A DNA stretch of 59,925 nucleotides from Maribellus sp. YY47 (lineage in GTDB: Bacteria; Bacteroidota; Bacteroidia; Bacteroidales; Prolixibacteraceae): positions 1 to 59,925 of the forward strand of contig NZ_JALGYW010000028.1 of assembly GCF_023111095.1 (NCBI RefSeq), written 5' to 3'. The position numbers and the translations under genes are program-made. Numbering within the stretch: the first letter of the stretch is position 1; every line of letters begins with the position of its first letter. The notes beneath the pieces are model-generated. The model worked only from the letters and a program-made list of their open reading frames with translations. It did no database searches and had not been told where the DNA came from. Shown here piece after piece: positions 46,816 through 56,882 of this stretch.

Positions 46816-48765
46816 ATGAAACATTTGAAACACCTGGTCATTCTGGCCTTTCTTTTCACCTTTCTTGATGCCAGCAGTGAAGTAAAACTGCCTCGGATTT
46901 TTAGTTCGAACATGGTACTGCAACAAGGAATTGAGATTCCTGTTTGGGGCTGGGCCGACAAAGGAGAACGAGTAATTATTAGCTTCAACAATAGCACTGT
47001 TCGCACGAAGACAGACAAAGATGGGAAATGGAGTGTTAAACTGCCGATACAGGAATACGGCGGTCCATACACATTGACTGTGAAAGGTAAAAACACCATC
47101 ACATTTGATAATGTAATGATTGGTGAAGTTTGGGTTTGCTCCGGGCAATCGAACATGGAATGGATGCTAAGAAACACCAACAATGCCGAACAGGAAATCA
47201 GAACAGCCACGAATTCAGCTATCCGGCTTTTTACCGTTCCAAAACGGGTTGAACAGTTCCCCGTGGATGATCTGGAAGGCGGAGAATGGTTGGAATGCTC
47301 GCCTGAAACAGTGCCCGATTTCTCGGCAGTGGGTTATTTATTTGGCCGCGAGCTCAGTGAAAAACTAAATGTACCGATTGGTCTGATTCACACTTCGTGG
47401 GGAGGAACCGTTGCAGAAACCTGGACCAGCGAAGAAACCATTAAAAATGATCCTGACCTCAGCAAACCATTGGCTGAATTGCAGCAATTGGACCTGAGCA
47501 ACTACCGGGAACAAAAAATAGCGTCGATCAAGAAAATTCTGGGAGGCGAATTTCCGGAAAAAGATATGGGCATGCAAAACGGGAAAGCGGTTTGGGCAGC
47601 TGCCGATTTCAACGACAATGATTGGAAAACCATAAAAACACCCGGTTTGTGGGAAGGAGAAGGTTATCCGGATATTGACGGAATTGGCTGGTACAGAACC
47701 GAAGTAAACCTCACAAACGATCAAATCAAGAGTGACCTGACTTTGCATTTGGGTAAGATCGATGACTCGGACCTTACTTTTGTAAATGGCGTACAAGTTG
47801 GAACCACCCACCAATACAACGAAGACCGGATTTACACTGTTAAAAAGGAAAACCTAAAAGCGGGTCGCAATGTAATAGCGGTTCGCGTTGAAGATACCGG
47901 CGGCGGTGGCGGCATTTTTGGAGATGCAAAAGATGTATACCTGACCGACGGCGTAAATGCCATTGATCTCGCTGGAGATTGGAAATTTAAATTATCTAAA
48001 GTGTTGGTTGGAAATTACAACATTGGCCCCAACTCCTATCCTACCTTGCTGTATAATGGCATGATAAAGGCTCTGATCCCCTATGCGATCAAAGGTGCAA
48101 TCTGGTACCAGGGAGAATCGAATGCCGGCCGTGCGCTTCAATACCGAAGAGTATTTAAAAACCTGATTACTGATTGGAGGACACACTGGGGCGAAGGCGA
48201 TTTTCCTTTCCTTTTTGTTTCGCTGGCCAATTTCACAGCGCCGGTAGATGTTCCATCTGAAAGCGAGTGGGCTGAACTTCGCGAAGCACAAACGATGACA
48301 CTTCAACTTCCGAACACAGGCATGGCAATGGCAATCGACATTGGTGAAGCCGGCGACATTCATCCACGCAACAAGCAGGATGTGGGCAAGCGACTGGCTT
48401 TAAACGCTTTTAAAATTGCGTACAATATGGATGTTGTAAACTCGGGTCCATTGTACAAATCGGTTGAGTTTAAAAATGGAAAAGCGATTGTGACTTTCAC
48501 AGAAACCGGATCCGGCCTGATGGCAAAAGATAAATACGGCTATGTAAATGCATTCTCAATAGCAGGCGCCGACCGGAAATTTCACTGGGCGAAAGCAAAA
48601 ATCGTTAGCAACAACCAGGTAGAAATCAGCTGTGAGTATGTAAAAAATCCGGTGGCGGTGCGTTTTGCCTGGGCAAATAATCCTGACGATCTGAATCTGT
48701 ACAACAAAGAAGGCCTGCCGGCGATTCCATTCAGAACCGATGACTGGCCCGGAATTACGAAATAG
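46816..48765 (+). CDS. Sialate O-acetylesterase, SGNH family
   Basis: Exported esterase of 649 residues that removes O-acetyl groups from sialic acids or similar sugars. A signal peptide (to about residue 21) precedes the SGNH fold: nucleophile Ser in WVCSGQSNMEWML near residue 114, IWYQGESNAG in the middle, and DIHPRNKQDVGKR near residue 516, with the Asp-His pair of the triad. The middle of the protein (about residues 240-400) is an inserted jelly-roll module, as in the bacterial members. Upstream of a TonB-dependent receptor, so a glycan role is likely. Confidence 0.88.
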   Translation: MKHLKHLVILAFLFTFLDASSEVKLPRIFSSNMVLQQGIEIPVWGWADKGERVIISFNNSTVRTKTDKDGKWSVKLPIQEYGGPYTLTVKGKNTITFDNVMIGEVWVCSGQSNMEWMLRNTNNAEQEIRTATNSAIRLFTVPKRVEQFPVDDLEGGEWLECSPETVPDFSAVGYLFGRELSEKLNVPIGLIHTSWGGTVAETWTSEETIKNDPDLSKPLAELQQLDLSNYREQKIASIKKILGGEFPEKDMGMQNGKAVWAAADFNDNDWKTIKTPGLWEGEGYPDIDGIGWYRTEVNLTNDQIKSDLTLHLGKIDDSDLTFVNGVQVGTTHQYNEDRIYTVKKENLKAGRNVIAVRVEDTGGGGGIFGDAKDVYLTDGVNAIDLAGDWKFKLSKVLVGNYNIGPNSYPTLLYNGMIKALIPYAIKGAIWYQGESNAGRALQYRRVFKNLITDWRTHWGEGDFPFLFVSLANFTAPVDVPSESEWAELREAQTMTLQLPNTGMAMAIDIGEAGDIHPRNKQDVGKRLALNAFKIAYNMDVVNSGPLYKSVEFKNGKAIVTFTETGSGLMAKDKYGYVNAFSIAGADRKFHWAKAKIVSNNQVEISCEYVKNPVAVRFAWANNPDDLNLYNKEGLPAIPFRTDDWPGITK

Positions 48766-48818
48766 ATAAAATCGAAAATTTTTAAACCCCCATTCACAAT
48801 TAATTTATCAATAAGAAG

Positions 48819-48847
48819 TTGATAATAGAACCGGATTTGTAGATTTG
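48819..48847 (+). promoter_or_regulatory. Receptor gene promoter
   Basis: TTG at 48819-48821, 18-base spacer, TAGATTTG at 48840-48847, six bases before the ATG at 48853. The message would be almost leaderless. Confidence 0.6.
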
Positions 48848-48852
48848 CGCCT

Positions 48853-51261
48853 ATGAAGCAACTTTATTTTATGCTCTGGCTTCTTCTGACGGGTTTAACA
48901 ACCTGGGGACAAAGCAATAATGCCACCTTAAAAGGCACCCTTAAAGATACAAAAGGCGTTCCTCTTGATATGGTTAACATTGTTATCAAAGAGTATCCTA
49001 CCTTGGGGACGACCACCACCGCACGCGGAGAATTTTTGTTGCGCATTCCGGCTCAAAAACATTTAACCATCGTTTTTTCGTCGCTGGGTTACCAAACATT
49101 CCAGGATTCGGTGTTTGCCAAAGCCGAAGAAACAGTGATTAAGGAAATTGTGATGCCCGAACAAAACCTGGAACTGGCAGAGGTCATCGTAAAGGAACAA
49201 CGCCGCAACGGGGGCAATCTAACCAGCATCGACCCGAGGATTATCAACATCATTCCGAATGCTTCAGGCGCTTTGGAAACCATGCTGAAAACGCTGCCCG
49301 GAGTATCGTCCAACAACGAACTTAGCTCGCAATACAGCGTTCGCGGAGGTAATTTTGATGAAAACCTGGTGTATGTCAACGATGTGGAAATATATCGTCC
49401 CTTCCTGGTGCGTTCCGGCCAACAGGAAGGCCTCAGTTTTATTAACAGCGATATGGTTTCAACGGTCGATTTCTCGGCGGGTGGATTCAATGCCAAATAC
49501 GGCGATAAAATGTCGTCGGTACTCGATATAAAATACAGAAAGCCCAGCGATTTTAAAGGATCAGCAACGGCAAGTATGCTGGGGGCTTCGGCCCATTTCG
49601 AAGATGTAGCTTTTAACGGAAAATTATCGCACATTTCCGGAATCCGTTACAAAACGAATAAATACCTGCTAGGGAGCCTCGACGAAAAAGGTGAGTACGA
49701 TCCCAACTTTCTCGATTTCCAAACTTACATCAGCTATCAGCTTTCAGAAAAAACAGATGTTTCATTCTTGGGAAACATCTCGCAAAACCACTACAATTTT
49801 ATTCCACAAACCCGTCAGACAAGCTTTGGAACCTGGCAAAATCCTCTGAATACAAAAATTTATTTCAGCGGACAGGAAGAAGATGTTTTTAAAACCTACC
49901 TGGGTGCTGTTACTTTTAATTACCATCCATCGGTTAACCTGAACCTCAAGCTCATTGCATCTGCTTATCATGCAAAAGAAGAAGAGACCTATGATATTTT
50001 GGGGCAATATTACCTGAACCAGCTGGAACGCAACATGGCTTCAGGAGAATTTGGCGACAGCATTTTAAACCTTGGGATCGGCGCATTCCTTAACCATGCC
50101 CGGAATTACCTGAATGCGACCGTTTATAGTTTCTCGCACAAAGGAGCTTTTAACTCTGAAAAACACCTGGTGAACTGGGGCATTAAATATCAGCACGAAA
50201 AAATTGAAGACAAGCTGAACGAATGGATTTACCGCGATTCAACCGGATATTCCATCCCTTATTCTGATTCAGAGGTACTTTTATACTACTCGCTCAATGC
50301 AAAAAGCAACCTGAATTCCAACCGCTTTACGGGCTACATTCAGGATACCTGGAGCGTTCCGGTAAAAAGTGGCGATTTGTACCTGACTGGAGGAGTTCGC
50401 TTTAATTACTGGGATTTCAACGATGAATTGCTGATCAGTCCGCGAATGACGCTGAGTTATTACCCCGAATGGGAAAAGAAAATGTCGTTTCGGTTATCAG
50501 CCGGGATGTATCACCAGTCGCCGTTTTTCAAAGAACTAAAAAACAGCGACGGAAGCATCAACTACAACTCGACAGCACAAAAATCGTTTCAAATTGTTGG
50601 CGGAAGCGACCTGATTTTTACGGCTTGGGACCGACCGTTTCGGTTTACCACCGAGGCGTATTACAAATACATGAATCATCTGATTCCCTATCAGGTCGAC
50701 AACGTGCGCATCCGCTATCTGGGCGAGCAGGAAGCTACGGGTTATGCAACCGGGCTCGACATGAAAGTGAACGGCGAATTTGTCAGCGGATTGCAATCGT
50801 GGGCAAGTCTTTCCTTCCTGCAAACACAGGAAGACATTAAAGATGATGGACACGGAATGATTCCCCGACCAACTGACCAATGGATGAATTTTAGTCTTTT
50901 CTTCCAGGATTATCTTCCCGGTAATCCGAGCTACCGCATGCAGTTATCGGGTTTTTATGGCGCCCGTCTTCCCACCGGTCCTCCCAATGGCGCGCGTTAC
51001 CAGGATGTATTCAGAATGCCTTCGTACCGGCGTATCGACCTAGGTTTTTCGAAAGTATTTATCAGCGCTGCCAGCCCAAGTAAATCTCCGTTTTTCAAAC
51101 ACATTACCGACATGTGGTTGAGCTTGGAAGTGTTTAACGTGCTCGATATCAACAATACAATTTCCTATTTCTGGGTGTCGAGCATTTACGGCGACCAGTT
51201 TGCAGTACCCAACTACCTGACGGGCAGAAAACTCAACTTAAAACTGACGGTAAAATTCTAG
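48853..51261 (+). CDS. TonB-dependent receptor
   Basis: Outer-membrane receptor of 802 residues. Order: signal peptide (cleavage near TWGQ), carboxypeptidase-D-regulatory-like domain (LKGTLKDTKGVPLDMVNIVI to about residue 105), plug with MLKTLPGVSSNNELSSQYSV and FSAGGFNAKYGDKMSSVLDI, and a barrel ending LTGRKLNLKLTVKF. Ligand unknown; this receptor lacks a SusD partner next to it. It has its own promoter and is convergent with nothing; it is followed by the PhzF-like gene on the same strand. Confidence 0.88.
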   Translation: MKQLYFMLWLLLTGLTTWGQSNNATLKGTLKDTKGVPLDMVNIVIKEYPTLGTTTTARGEFLLRIPAQKHLTIVFSSLGYQTFQDSVFAKAEETVIKEIVMPEQNLELAEVIVKEQRRNGGNLTSIDPRIINIIPNASGALETMLKTLPGVSSNNELSSQYSVRGGNFDENLVYVNDVEIYRPFLVRSGQQEGLSFINSDMVSTVDFSAGGFNAKYGDKMSSVLDIKYRKPSDFKGSATASMLGASAHFEDVAFNGKLSHISGIRYKTNKYLLGSLDEKGEYDPNFLDFQTYISYQLSEKTDVSFLGNISQNHYNFIPQTRQTSFGTWQNPLNTKIYFSGQEEDVFKTYLGAVTFNYHPSVNLNLKLIASAYHAKEEETYDILGQYYLNQLERNMASGEFGDSILNLGIGAFLNHARNYLNATVYSFSHKGAFNSEKHLVNWGIKYQHEKIEDKLNEWIYRDSTGYSIPYSDSEVLLYYSLNAKSNLNSNRFTGYIQDTWSVPVKSGDLYLTGGVRFNYWDFNDELLISPRMTLSYYPEWEKKMSFRLSAGMYHQSPFFKELKNSDGSINYNSTAQKSFQIVGGSDLIFTAWDRPFRFTTEAYYKYMNHLIPYQVDNVRIRYLGEQEATGYATGLDMKVNGEFVSGLQSWASLSFLQTQEDIKDDGHGMIPRPTDQWMNFSLFFQDYLPGNPSYRMQLSGFYGARLPTGPPNGARYQDVFRMPSYRRIDLGFSKVFISAASPSKSPFFKHITDMWLSLEVFNVLDINNTISYFWVSSIYGDQFAVPNYLTGRKLNLKLTVKF

Positions 51262-51363
51262 TGTCTGAGAAATTAATGTAAAAAACGTCGTTCGCTAAAT
51301 TCGATTATTTCGGCAATTCAATAATAATTAATAGGTTGCAGAATAAATTTCAACCTACTAATT

Positions 51364-52197
51364 GTGTATGCGATAAAATCAGAAACTTCTACATCTATTC
51401 CGGGCTTAACAAAGCTCCCTCTTTTTCAGGTTGATGCTTTTGCTGACCAGGTTTTTTCCGGTAACCCGGCGGCGGTTGTTCCTCTTAAAACTTGGCTTCC
51501 CGACGACATACTGCAAAAAATTGCATTGGAGAATAATCTTTCTGAAACAGCTTTCTTTTGCGAAAACAATGACGGTTTTAAAATACGCTGGTTTACACCT
51601 TTGGCCGAGGTCGATCTCTGCGGACATGCAACACTTGCATCGGCCCACGTTCTTTGTAATCACCTGGGTTATGACAAAAAGGAAATTGTTTTTGAATCAC
51701 GAAGCGGAATTTTGCGGGTAAACTCCAGCGACAATATGATTTTACTCGATTTCCCTGCTTCACCCATAGACGAAATTACAATGCCTGCAGCGTTGAAAGG
51801 AGCTTTTAATATCCATCCAAAATCATGTGTAAAAGGGCGCAACGATCTGATGTTGATTTTTGAAGACGAAAGTGAGGTTCTGAGATTACAACCCGATTTC
51901 GAATGGCTGGTAAAAGCCCAAACCCGCGGAATAATCTGTACTTCGCTATCAGAAAAGTTCGATTTCGTTTCCCGTTTTTTTGCACCTTCCGTCGGAATAA
52001 ATGAAGACCCCGTTACCGGTTCGGCTCACACCATGCTTATTCCGTATTGGTCAAAACAACTCGGGAAGGCCGAAATGGTAGCCAAACAGGTATCAAAAAG
52101 AGGAGGTATTTTGTATTGCCGCCACTTAAACGAGCGGGTTGAAATCGGAGGAAAAGCCATAACCTATTTACAGGGCGAAATAACTATCCAGCTTTAA
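51364..52197 (+). CDS. PhzF-family isomerase-like protein
   Basis: A 277-residue cytoplasmic protein of the PhzF/diaminopimelate-epimerase-like fold. The family core is seen in LFQVDAFADQVFSGNPAAVV, then LSETAFFCEN, RWFTPLAEVDLCGHATLASAH and GINEDPVTGSAHTMLIPYW. It starts at GTG 51364, which adds 15 or more residues before the usual KLPLFQVDAF; no ATG is nearer. Catalytic Glu of PhzF is not confirmed. Its 3' end overlaps the convergent PQQ-protein gene by 14 bases. Confidence 0.85.
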   Translation: MYAIKSETSTSIPGLTKLPLFQVDAFADQVFSGNPAAVVPLKTWLPDDILQKIALENNLSETAFFCENNDGFKIRWFTPLAEVDLCGHATLASAHVLCNHLGYDKKEIVFESRSGILRVNSSDNMILLDFPASPIDEITMPAALKGAFNIHPKSCVKGRNDLMLIFEDESEVLRLQPDFEWLVKAQTRGIICTSLSEKFDFVSRFFAPSVGINEDPVTGSAHTMLIPYWSKQLGKAEMVAKQVSKRGGILYCRHLNERVEIGGKAITYLQGEITIQL

Positions 52198-53428
52198 TAT
52201 TGTAGGCCATTAATGCATCTCCGTGCCGTACGTACAAAATACCGTTGTGAATCACCAAATGTGCCCAATGCTCGTTGGTACCCATTGGAACGCTAAAGCG
52301 ACTGATAATTTCAAAACTTTCAGGACGAGCTTCAGCCAGAGCCACTTCACCATCGCGTTCAGCATAGCAATAAAAGCGATTATCGGCATAAATAACTGAT
52401 CCGCCGCCCAGTTCTTTATTTTGAACCAAGGTTTCTCCGGTATTCCAGCTGATCACTTGCCAGTCTTTTTTCAGATAAGACGAGCCATACAAACAGGTGT
52501 CGAGTTGAATCAAACCTCCCATCAGGTTGATGAATTTATTGTTTCGCCAAACTTCTGATATACTTTTGCCATCTTCCGACAATTGCATCTGTACCATGCC
52601 CGAATTCTTTTCGCGCCCTGCTGTTACCACTAAAATTTTTCCATCAGCATACAAAGGTGTGTTTGCATGAATTTTGTTCTGCTGAATCTGCTCCACGCGC
52701 CAGTATTTTTCACCGGTTTCTGCATCAATTCCCATCACCGAGTTTGAAGTCATCGCAATAACGAGTTTATGCCCGTTATGATTGATTAAAATCGGTGAGT
52801 TATAAGTAGCTATTTCTCCTTCGCCGGGGCAACTCCAGATCAATTCTCCGGTAAAACGGTTCAAGGCCACCACGTTGTTTTCTTTTCCTCCCGGCACACA
52901 AATCAGCTGATCACCGTCGATCAAAACCGACTCCGAATAACCAAATTGAATAACAGAATCTACTCCAAAATCCAGGATAAAATCTTTAGACCAAATTTCT
53001 TCACCGCCTTCCGTGTTAAGGCAGTAAACCGCGCCCATTCCACTTTCAATGTAAATCCGGTCGTCTACCACCACAGGAGCCGATCTTGTTCCATGAAAAT
53101 TCAGACTAAAATCCTTTCCGTATTCTTTTTCATAGAGCTTATTTCCCTGCTCATCAAAAACGAATAAAGTACCCATTGAAGCGATCGTATCTTTCATTCC
53201 CGTCACAAAAACACGATGATCGAGAACAGCAGGAGAACTGTGTCCATATCCCAATCCCTCAAACGACCACAGCAATTCCGGCCCCTTCTCCGGCCATTTC
53301 TGCAACAATCCTTTTTCAGGATAGATTCCGTTGCGGTCAGGGCCACGCCAATCGGAGATTTTGGTTGGTTTCCGGCACGAAGCCATCAGCAATAAAATAA
53401 GGAATAGCGGTATAAATAAATGTTTCAT
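52184..53428 (-). CDS. PQQ-like beta-propeller lipoprotein
   Basis: A 414-residue exported lipoprotein (MKHLFIPLFLILLLMASC, lipobox) whose body is PQQ-type propeller blades: ISDWRGPDRNGIYPEKG, GHSSPAVLDHRVFVTG, GAVYCLNTEGGEEIWSKDF and VVALNRFTGELIWSCPGEGE. Blade repeats with Trp at the end of a strand are the BamB/quinoprotein type. No quinoprotein dehydrogenase residues are evident, so a binding or scaffold role is more likely. Divergent from the methyltransferase, with a shared promoter region at 53429-53500. Confidence 0.8.
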   Translation of the reverse strand: MKHLFIPLFLILLLMASCRKPTKISDWRGPDRNGIYPEKGLLQKWPEKGPELLWSFEGLGYGHSSPAVLDHRVFVTGMKDTIASMGTLFVFDEQGNKLYEKEYGKDFSLNFHGTRSAPVVVDDRIYIESGMGAVYCLNTEGGEEIWSKDFILDFGVDSVIQFGYSESVLIDGDQLICVPGGKENNVVALNRFTGELIWSCPGEGEIATYNSPILINHNGHKLVIAMTSNSVMGIDAETGEKYWRVEQIQQNKIHANTPLYADGKILVVTAGREKNSGMVQMQLSEDGKSISEVWRNNKFINLMGGLIQLDTCLYGSSYLKKDWQVISWNTGETLVQNKELGGGSVIYADNRFYCYAERDGEVALAEARPESFEIISRFSVPMGTNEHWAHLVIHNGILYVRHGDALMAYNIKAG

Positions 53429-53543
53429 TTTTGGTTTTTGTCAGGATTGTCAAATTTATAATTATCAAAGGATTTGTATCTTCGCAGCGGTCAGAAATTA
53501 CACTCTGCACCCGATAAAATTCCATTCAATAAATATTATTTTG

Positions 53544-54251
53544 ATGAACGATCCGTTTGGCGCAGCAATAAAAGAGTATTTCGAGCAGGGGAAAGCCCCT
53601 GATATAGCGGTAAATTCGAACTACACCGAAGACGAAAGCATCCCCGTGGCCTACTTTTTCAGGAATGAAAATGAGATGCCCGAACTCGAAAAAAAGGCGC
53701 TGCAATTGTGTCGCGGAAGTATTCTGGATGTGGGGGCTGCTGCCGGTTGTCATGCCCTGATGCTTCAAAACAACCAAAAAGATGTAACCGCACTCGAACA
53801 ATCGGAACTGGCCGTGGAAGTTATGCAGGCGCGCGGGATTCAAAAAACCATCACCGCTGACATTTACAGGTACGAAGGCGCCAAATTTGATACCATTTTG
53901 TTGTTGATGAACGGCGCAGGAATTGGCGGCACTGTAAACGGCTTAAAAAGGCTGCTTTTTCATTTAAAGACCCTTCTGAACGAAGGCGGACAAATTCTGA
54001 TTGATTCTTCTGACATAAAATATCTTTTTGAAGAAGAAGATGGCTCGATGTGGATTGACCTTTCAAACGATGGCTATTATGGAGAAATGGAATATGAAGT
54101 ATCGTTCAGGGATCATCATTCGGAATTCGATTGGTTGTTTATCGATTTCAAACTGCTGCAAAAAACGGCAATGCAAACGGGTTATTCCTGCGAACAGATG
54201 TTTACAGGCGAACACTTCGATTATTTGGCCAAACTGGAGATTTATAAATGA
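53544..54251 (+). CDS. SAM-dependent methyltransferase
   Basis: A 235-residue class I methyltransferase. I start it at ATG 53544 (MNDPFGAAIKEYFEQGK); the longer upstream frame is low-complexity. Motif I ILDVGAAAGCHAL is near residue 63, followed by an acidic residue of the adenosine site (TALEQSELAVEVM) and ILLLMNGAGIGG. The substrate is unknown. It is divergent from the PQQ protein; TATCTTCG at the plus-strand -7 position is one base off consensus. Confidence 0.82.
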   Translation: MNDPFGAAIKEYFEQGKAPDIAVNSNYTEDESIPVAYFFRNENEMPELEKKALQLCRGSILDVGAAAGCHALMLQNNQKDVTALEQSELAVEVMQARGIQKTITADIYRYEGAKFDTILLLMNGAGIGGTVNGLKRLLFHLKTLLNEGGQILIDSSDIKYLFEEEDGSMWIDLSNDGYYGEMEYEVSFRDHHSEFDWLFIDFKLLQKTAMQTGYSCEQMFTGEHFDYLAKLEIYK

Positions 54252-54504
54252 TTTGACACTATTGTTTTTTTTGTTTTCTGATCCCTTAACTTACATTTCG
54301 TAGAAAAAAACAGGTCGTTCGCAGAAAAACGAAGCAGATTGACCGATATCATTTCTGTCTTTAGTGTCGTTTACATAATTTGCAGAGAATTCGAAAACAG
54401 AAACCGATAATGAAACGAGCATGTAAACTATTTACAACTGAGAATGTGATTAAACTACCTGCGAGTTACATACTATAGCTTTCTAAACAAACAATTTCAG
54501 TAGT

Positions 54505-54735
54505 ATGAAAACAATCATTCTGATCTCCTCTATTTTTTATATCCTCGGATTAAAAATCTCCAACAAGTTCGATTTCGTAAAAAGAAGTACTCCTGCAGAG
54601 AAGATTATTATTCACAAAGCCAAACCTGTGGCACCTGAAAAAACAATTGATTTTAAGGAGGCTGAAACAGAAAAATCAGCTAAAGATACTGTTGCCGGAA
54701 GCGGCACTTCTGATACTATACTGGAAAAAGAATAA
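54505..54735 (+). CDS. Small exported or anchored protein of unknown function
   Basis: A 76-residue protein with an N-terminal hydrophobic segment (MKTIILISSIFYILGLKISN, residues 1-20) followed by a polar Lys/Glu/Thr-rich tail to EKE. I do not recognise a family. Its own strong terminator follows (54783-54808), supporting that it is a real transcribed unit. Confidence 0.55.
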   Translation: MKTIILISSIFYILGLKISNKFDFVKRSTPAEKIIIHKAKPVAPEKTIDFKEAETEKSAKDTVAGSGTSDTILEKE

Positions 54736-54782
54736 CTTTTCAAATCACAGATAAATATTTCATTGTTTACAATGAATCGTTT

Positions 54783-54808
54783 AAGGGGATGTTTCATCCT
54801 CTTTTTTT
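54783..54808 (+). terminator. Terminator after small protein gene
   Basis: AAGGGGAT pairs with ATCCTCTT (one G-U) and is followed by a T run on the plus strand. Confidence 0.75.
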
Positions 54809-55001
54809 CTGAAAATCAATTTTTAAAGAATATCCAACAAAATCCGGCAAATTGGATCCGGGGAATTTCACGTTGAATATTCTGCATTAAAAATTAAAAA
54901 CAATTCCCCGATAGGAGTAAAATTTTTACGTTCATTTTTGTTGGTGATTCCTTAGAATCGTGATTGTTTTATTACTTTAGATAGCGTAAAAAAGTCAACC
55001 G

Positions 55002-55811
55002 ATGAATTGCAAAATCACCTCTAACGATATCCGGATTTCAAATTGGGATCAGCTTGTTAACGAAGTATATCACGATTCGTGGAAGCCGGGAATGGGACGA
55101 TTCAGAAGCGATTATGCATTCAGGGGGCTATCGGATTGCCAGTATCAACTGGAAAACAGTTTTCTGCGAAACTGCGGATTTCGTCCGGAATTGGAATATC
55201 ACATTCTGCGCAACTTTCGGAAATACGCCCGCACAGAAGACAACCATCAAACCAGCACGCAACTGCGGGCCCTGGTACTGGCCCAACATCACGGTTTATC
55301 AACCCGGCTTTTAGACTGGACCTATTCGCCTTTTGTGGCCATGCACTTTGCAACCGCCAACACCGAAAAATTTGATATCGACGGAGTGATCTGGCAGGTC
55401 GATTTTGTTAAAGTGAACGAGCAAATTCCTGCTCCATTAAAAAAGCTGCTCGATGTTGAAAAATGCAATGTTTTTACAGTCGAGTTGCTGGAATCGGAGG
55501 CGCCATCGGTACAAAAGCTGGATGAAATATTAGGTGGCGGTCATGTTTTGTTTTTTGAACCACCTTCGCTCGACGACCGGATTGTAAACCAGTTTGCCCT
55601 GTTCTCGATCATGACAAGTCCAACCGCCATTCTGGACGATTGGCTGATAAAACATCCCGAAGTTTACCGGCGTATTATCATTCCGGCCGAATTAAAGTGG
55701 GAAATTCGCGACAAACTCGATCAGGCCAACATTACAGAACGGGTTCTTTTCCCCGGGCTTGACGGCTTGGCTCGCTGGCTGAAACGCCATTATCAACCAA
55801 AAATCCCTTAA
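55002..55811 (+). CDS. FRG-domain protein
   Basis: A 269-residue protein with an FRG domain: YAFRGLSDCQYQLENSFLRN near residue 40, VLAQHHGLSTRLLDWTYSPF and VAMHFATANTEKFDID. The conserved FRG core (F-R-G, then W-x-L/S-type contacts and the H-x-G-x-x-T-R-x-L-D-W block) is complete. FRG-domain proteins occur in unassigned roles and sometimes next to defence genes; nothing here shows such neighbours. Single gene. Confidence 0.8.
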   Translation: MNCKITSNDIRISNWDQLVNEVYHDSWKPGMGRFRSDYAFRGLSDCQYQLENSFLRNCGFRPELEYHILRNFRKYARTEDNHQTSTQLRALVLAQHHGLSTRLLDWTYSPFVAMHFATANTEKFDIDGVIWQVDFVKVNEQIPAPLKKLLDVEKCNVFTVELLESEAPSVQKLDEILGGGHVLFFEPPSLDDRIVNQFALFSIMTSPTAILDDWLIKHPEVYRRIIIPAELKWEIRDKLDQANITERVLFPGLDGLARWLKRHYQPKIP

Positions 55812-55892
55812 TTTGTTATCTTCATACAGTCAGAACTTTACCACGAGAGATAAAAGTACCGGCTAACATTATGAAATCTAAAACTTAACTCT

Positions 55893-56816
55893 ATGGCAGG
55901 CTTAAACATTCATCGCAGAAAATTTATCGGAGCCCTTGGTTTGGGCACGGCTCATTTGCTTTTTTCAAATCCGCTTTATGCCGAAGCTACCCGTTTTTCC
56001 AGTCTCGATCCGTTTCAAAAAGTAAGCCTTGGAAAATCAGGGATAAAAACCACCCTACTGGGATTAGGCACCGGTGTTCATGCCACCAACCGCACCAGTT
56101 TTCTTACCCGGCAGGATAAAGCCAAAAGTCTGGAGTTATTGCATCATGCCTACGAAAAAGGAATTCGTTATTTCGATTTAGCCGATACTTACGGAACGCA
56201 TCAAATGCTGGCAGAGGCGATGCAAAAAATGGATCGCAGCGAACTCACGCTTACCACAAAAATATGGGAACGCAGCGGCGGAATTCCCGAAAATGAGCGT
56301 CCACCGGCGGATGTTGTAGTAGACCGCTTCCGAAAAGAGCTAAACACCGATTACATCGATTTGGTGCAGTTGCACTGTATGGTTGACGATGACTGGACCG
56401 ACAGCATGAAAGCTCAAATGGATGTTTTGGAAAACCTGAAGGCCAAAGGCATAATTCGTGCCCACGGTGTTTCGGTTCATTCGCTTTCGGCAATGAAAGC
56501 AGCGCTCGAAAGTTCGTGGGTAGATGTGATTCATGTTCGGATCAATCCTTATGGAATTGCGATGGACAAACCCGATCCACAGGAAGTGGTTGAGGTCATA
56601 CATCAACTTCATCAATCGGGAAAAGGAGTTATCGGCATGAAGCTAATTGGCGATGGCAAACTGCGCGACGACAGCGAAAAAATCGATAATGCACTTGCCT
56701 TTGTTCTTGGGCTTGGCAGCGTAGATATGATGATTGTCGGTTTTGAAGAAAAGGAACAAATCGACAACTATGTAGGTCGCATGGAAAGGGCCTTGTCAAA
56801 ACTTAACCGATCATAA
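55893..56816 (+). CDS. Tat-exported aldo/keto reductase
   Basis: A 307-residue reductase with a twin-arginine signal: RRKFIGALGLGTAHLLF near residues 8-25. The aldo/keto reductase core is present: Asp and Tyr in FDLADTYGTHQML, Lys in LTTKIWERS and His in LVQLHCMVDD, the tetrad of the family. C-terminal NADPH-binding parts (VIGMKLIGDGKL, IVGFEEKEQIDN) are shorter than in cytoplasmic enzymes. Export with a folded cofactor fits the Tat route. Convergent with the Gfo/Idh/MocA oxidoreductase; a sugar-oxidation link is inference. Confidence 0.85.
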   Translation: MAGLNIHRRKFIGALGLGTAHLLFSNPLYAEATRFSSLDPFQKVSLGKSGIKTTLLGLGTGVHATNRTSFLTRQDKAKSLELLHHAYEKGIRYFDLADTYGTHQMLAEAMQKMDRSELTLTTKIWERSGGIPENERPPADVVVDRFRKELNTDYIDLVQLHCMVDDDWTDSMKAQMDVLENLKAKGIIRAHGVSVHSLSAMKAALESSWVDVIHVRINPYGIAMDKPDPQEVVEVIHQLHQSGKGVIGMKLIGDGKLRDDSEKIDNALAFVLGLGSVDMMIVGFEEKEQIDNYVGRMERALSKLNRS

Positions 56817-56882
56817 ATCGTTATTGTGCCTAACTAAAGACAACAATAAAAAACCTCCATTTTAATTGGGCGAAGACTTAAA

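Noticed and set aside
55002-55811. FRG-domain protein as part of a defence island
   Set aside because: The neighbours are an aldo/keto reductase and a small exported protein; no nuclease, integrase or other defence genes are nearby.
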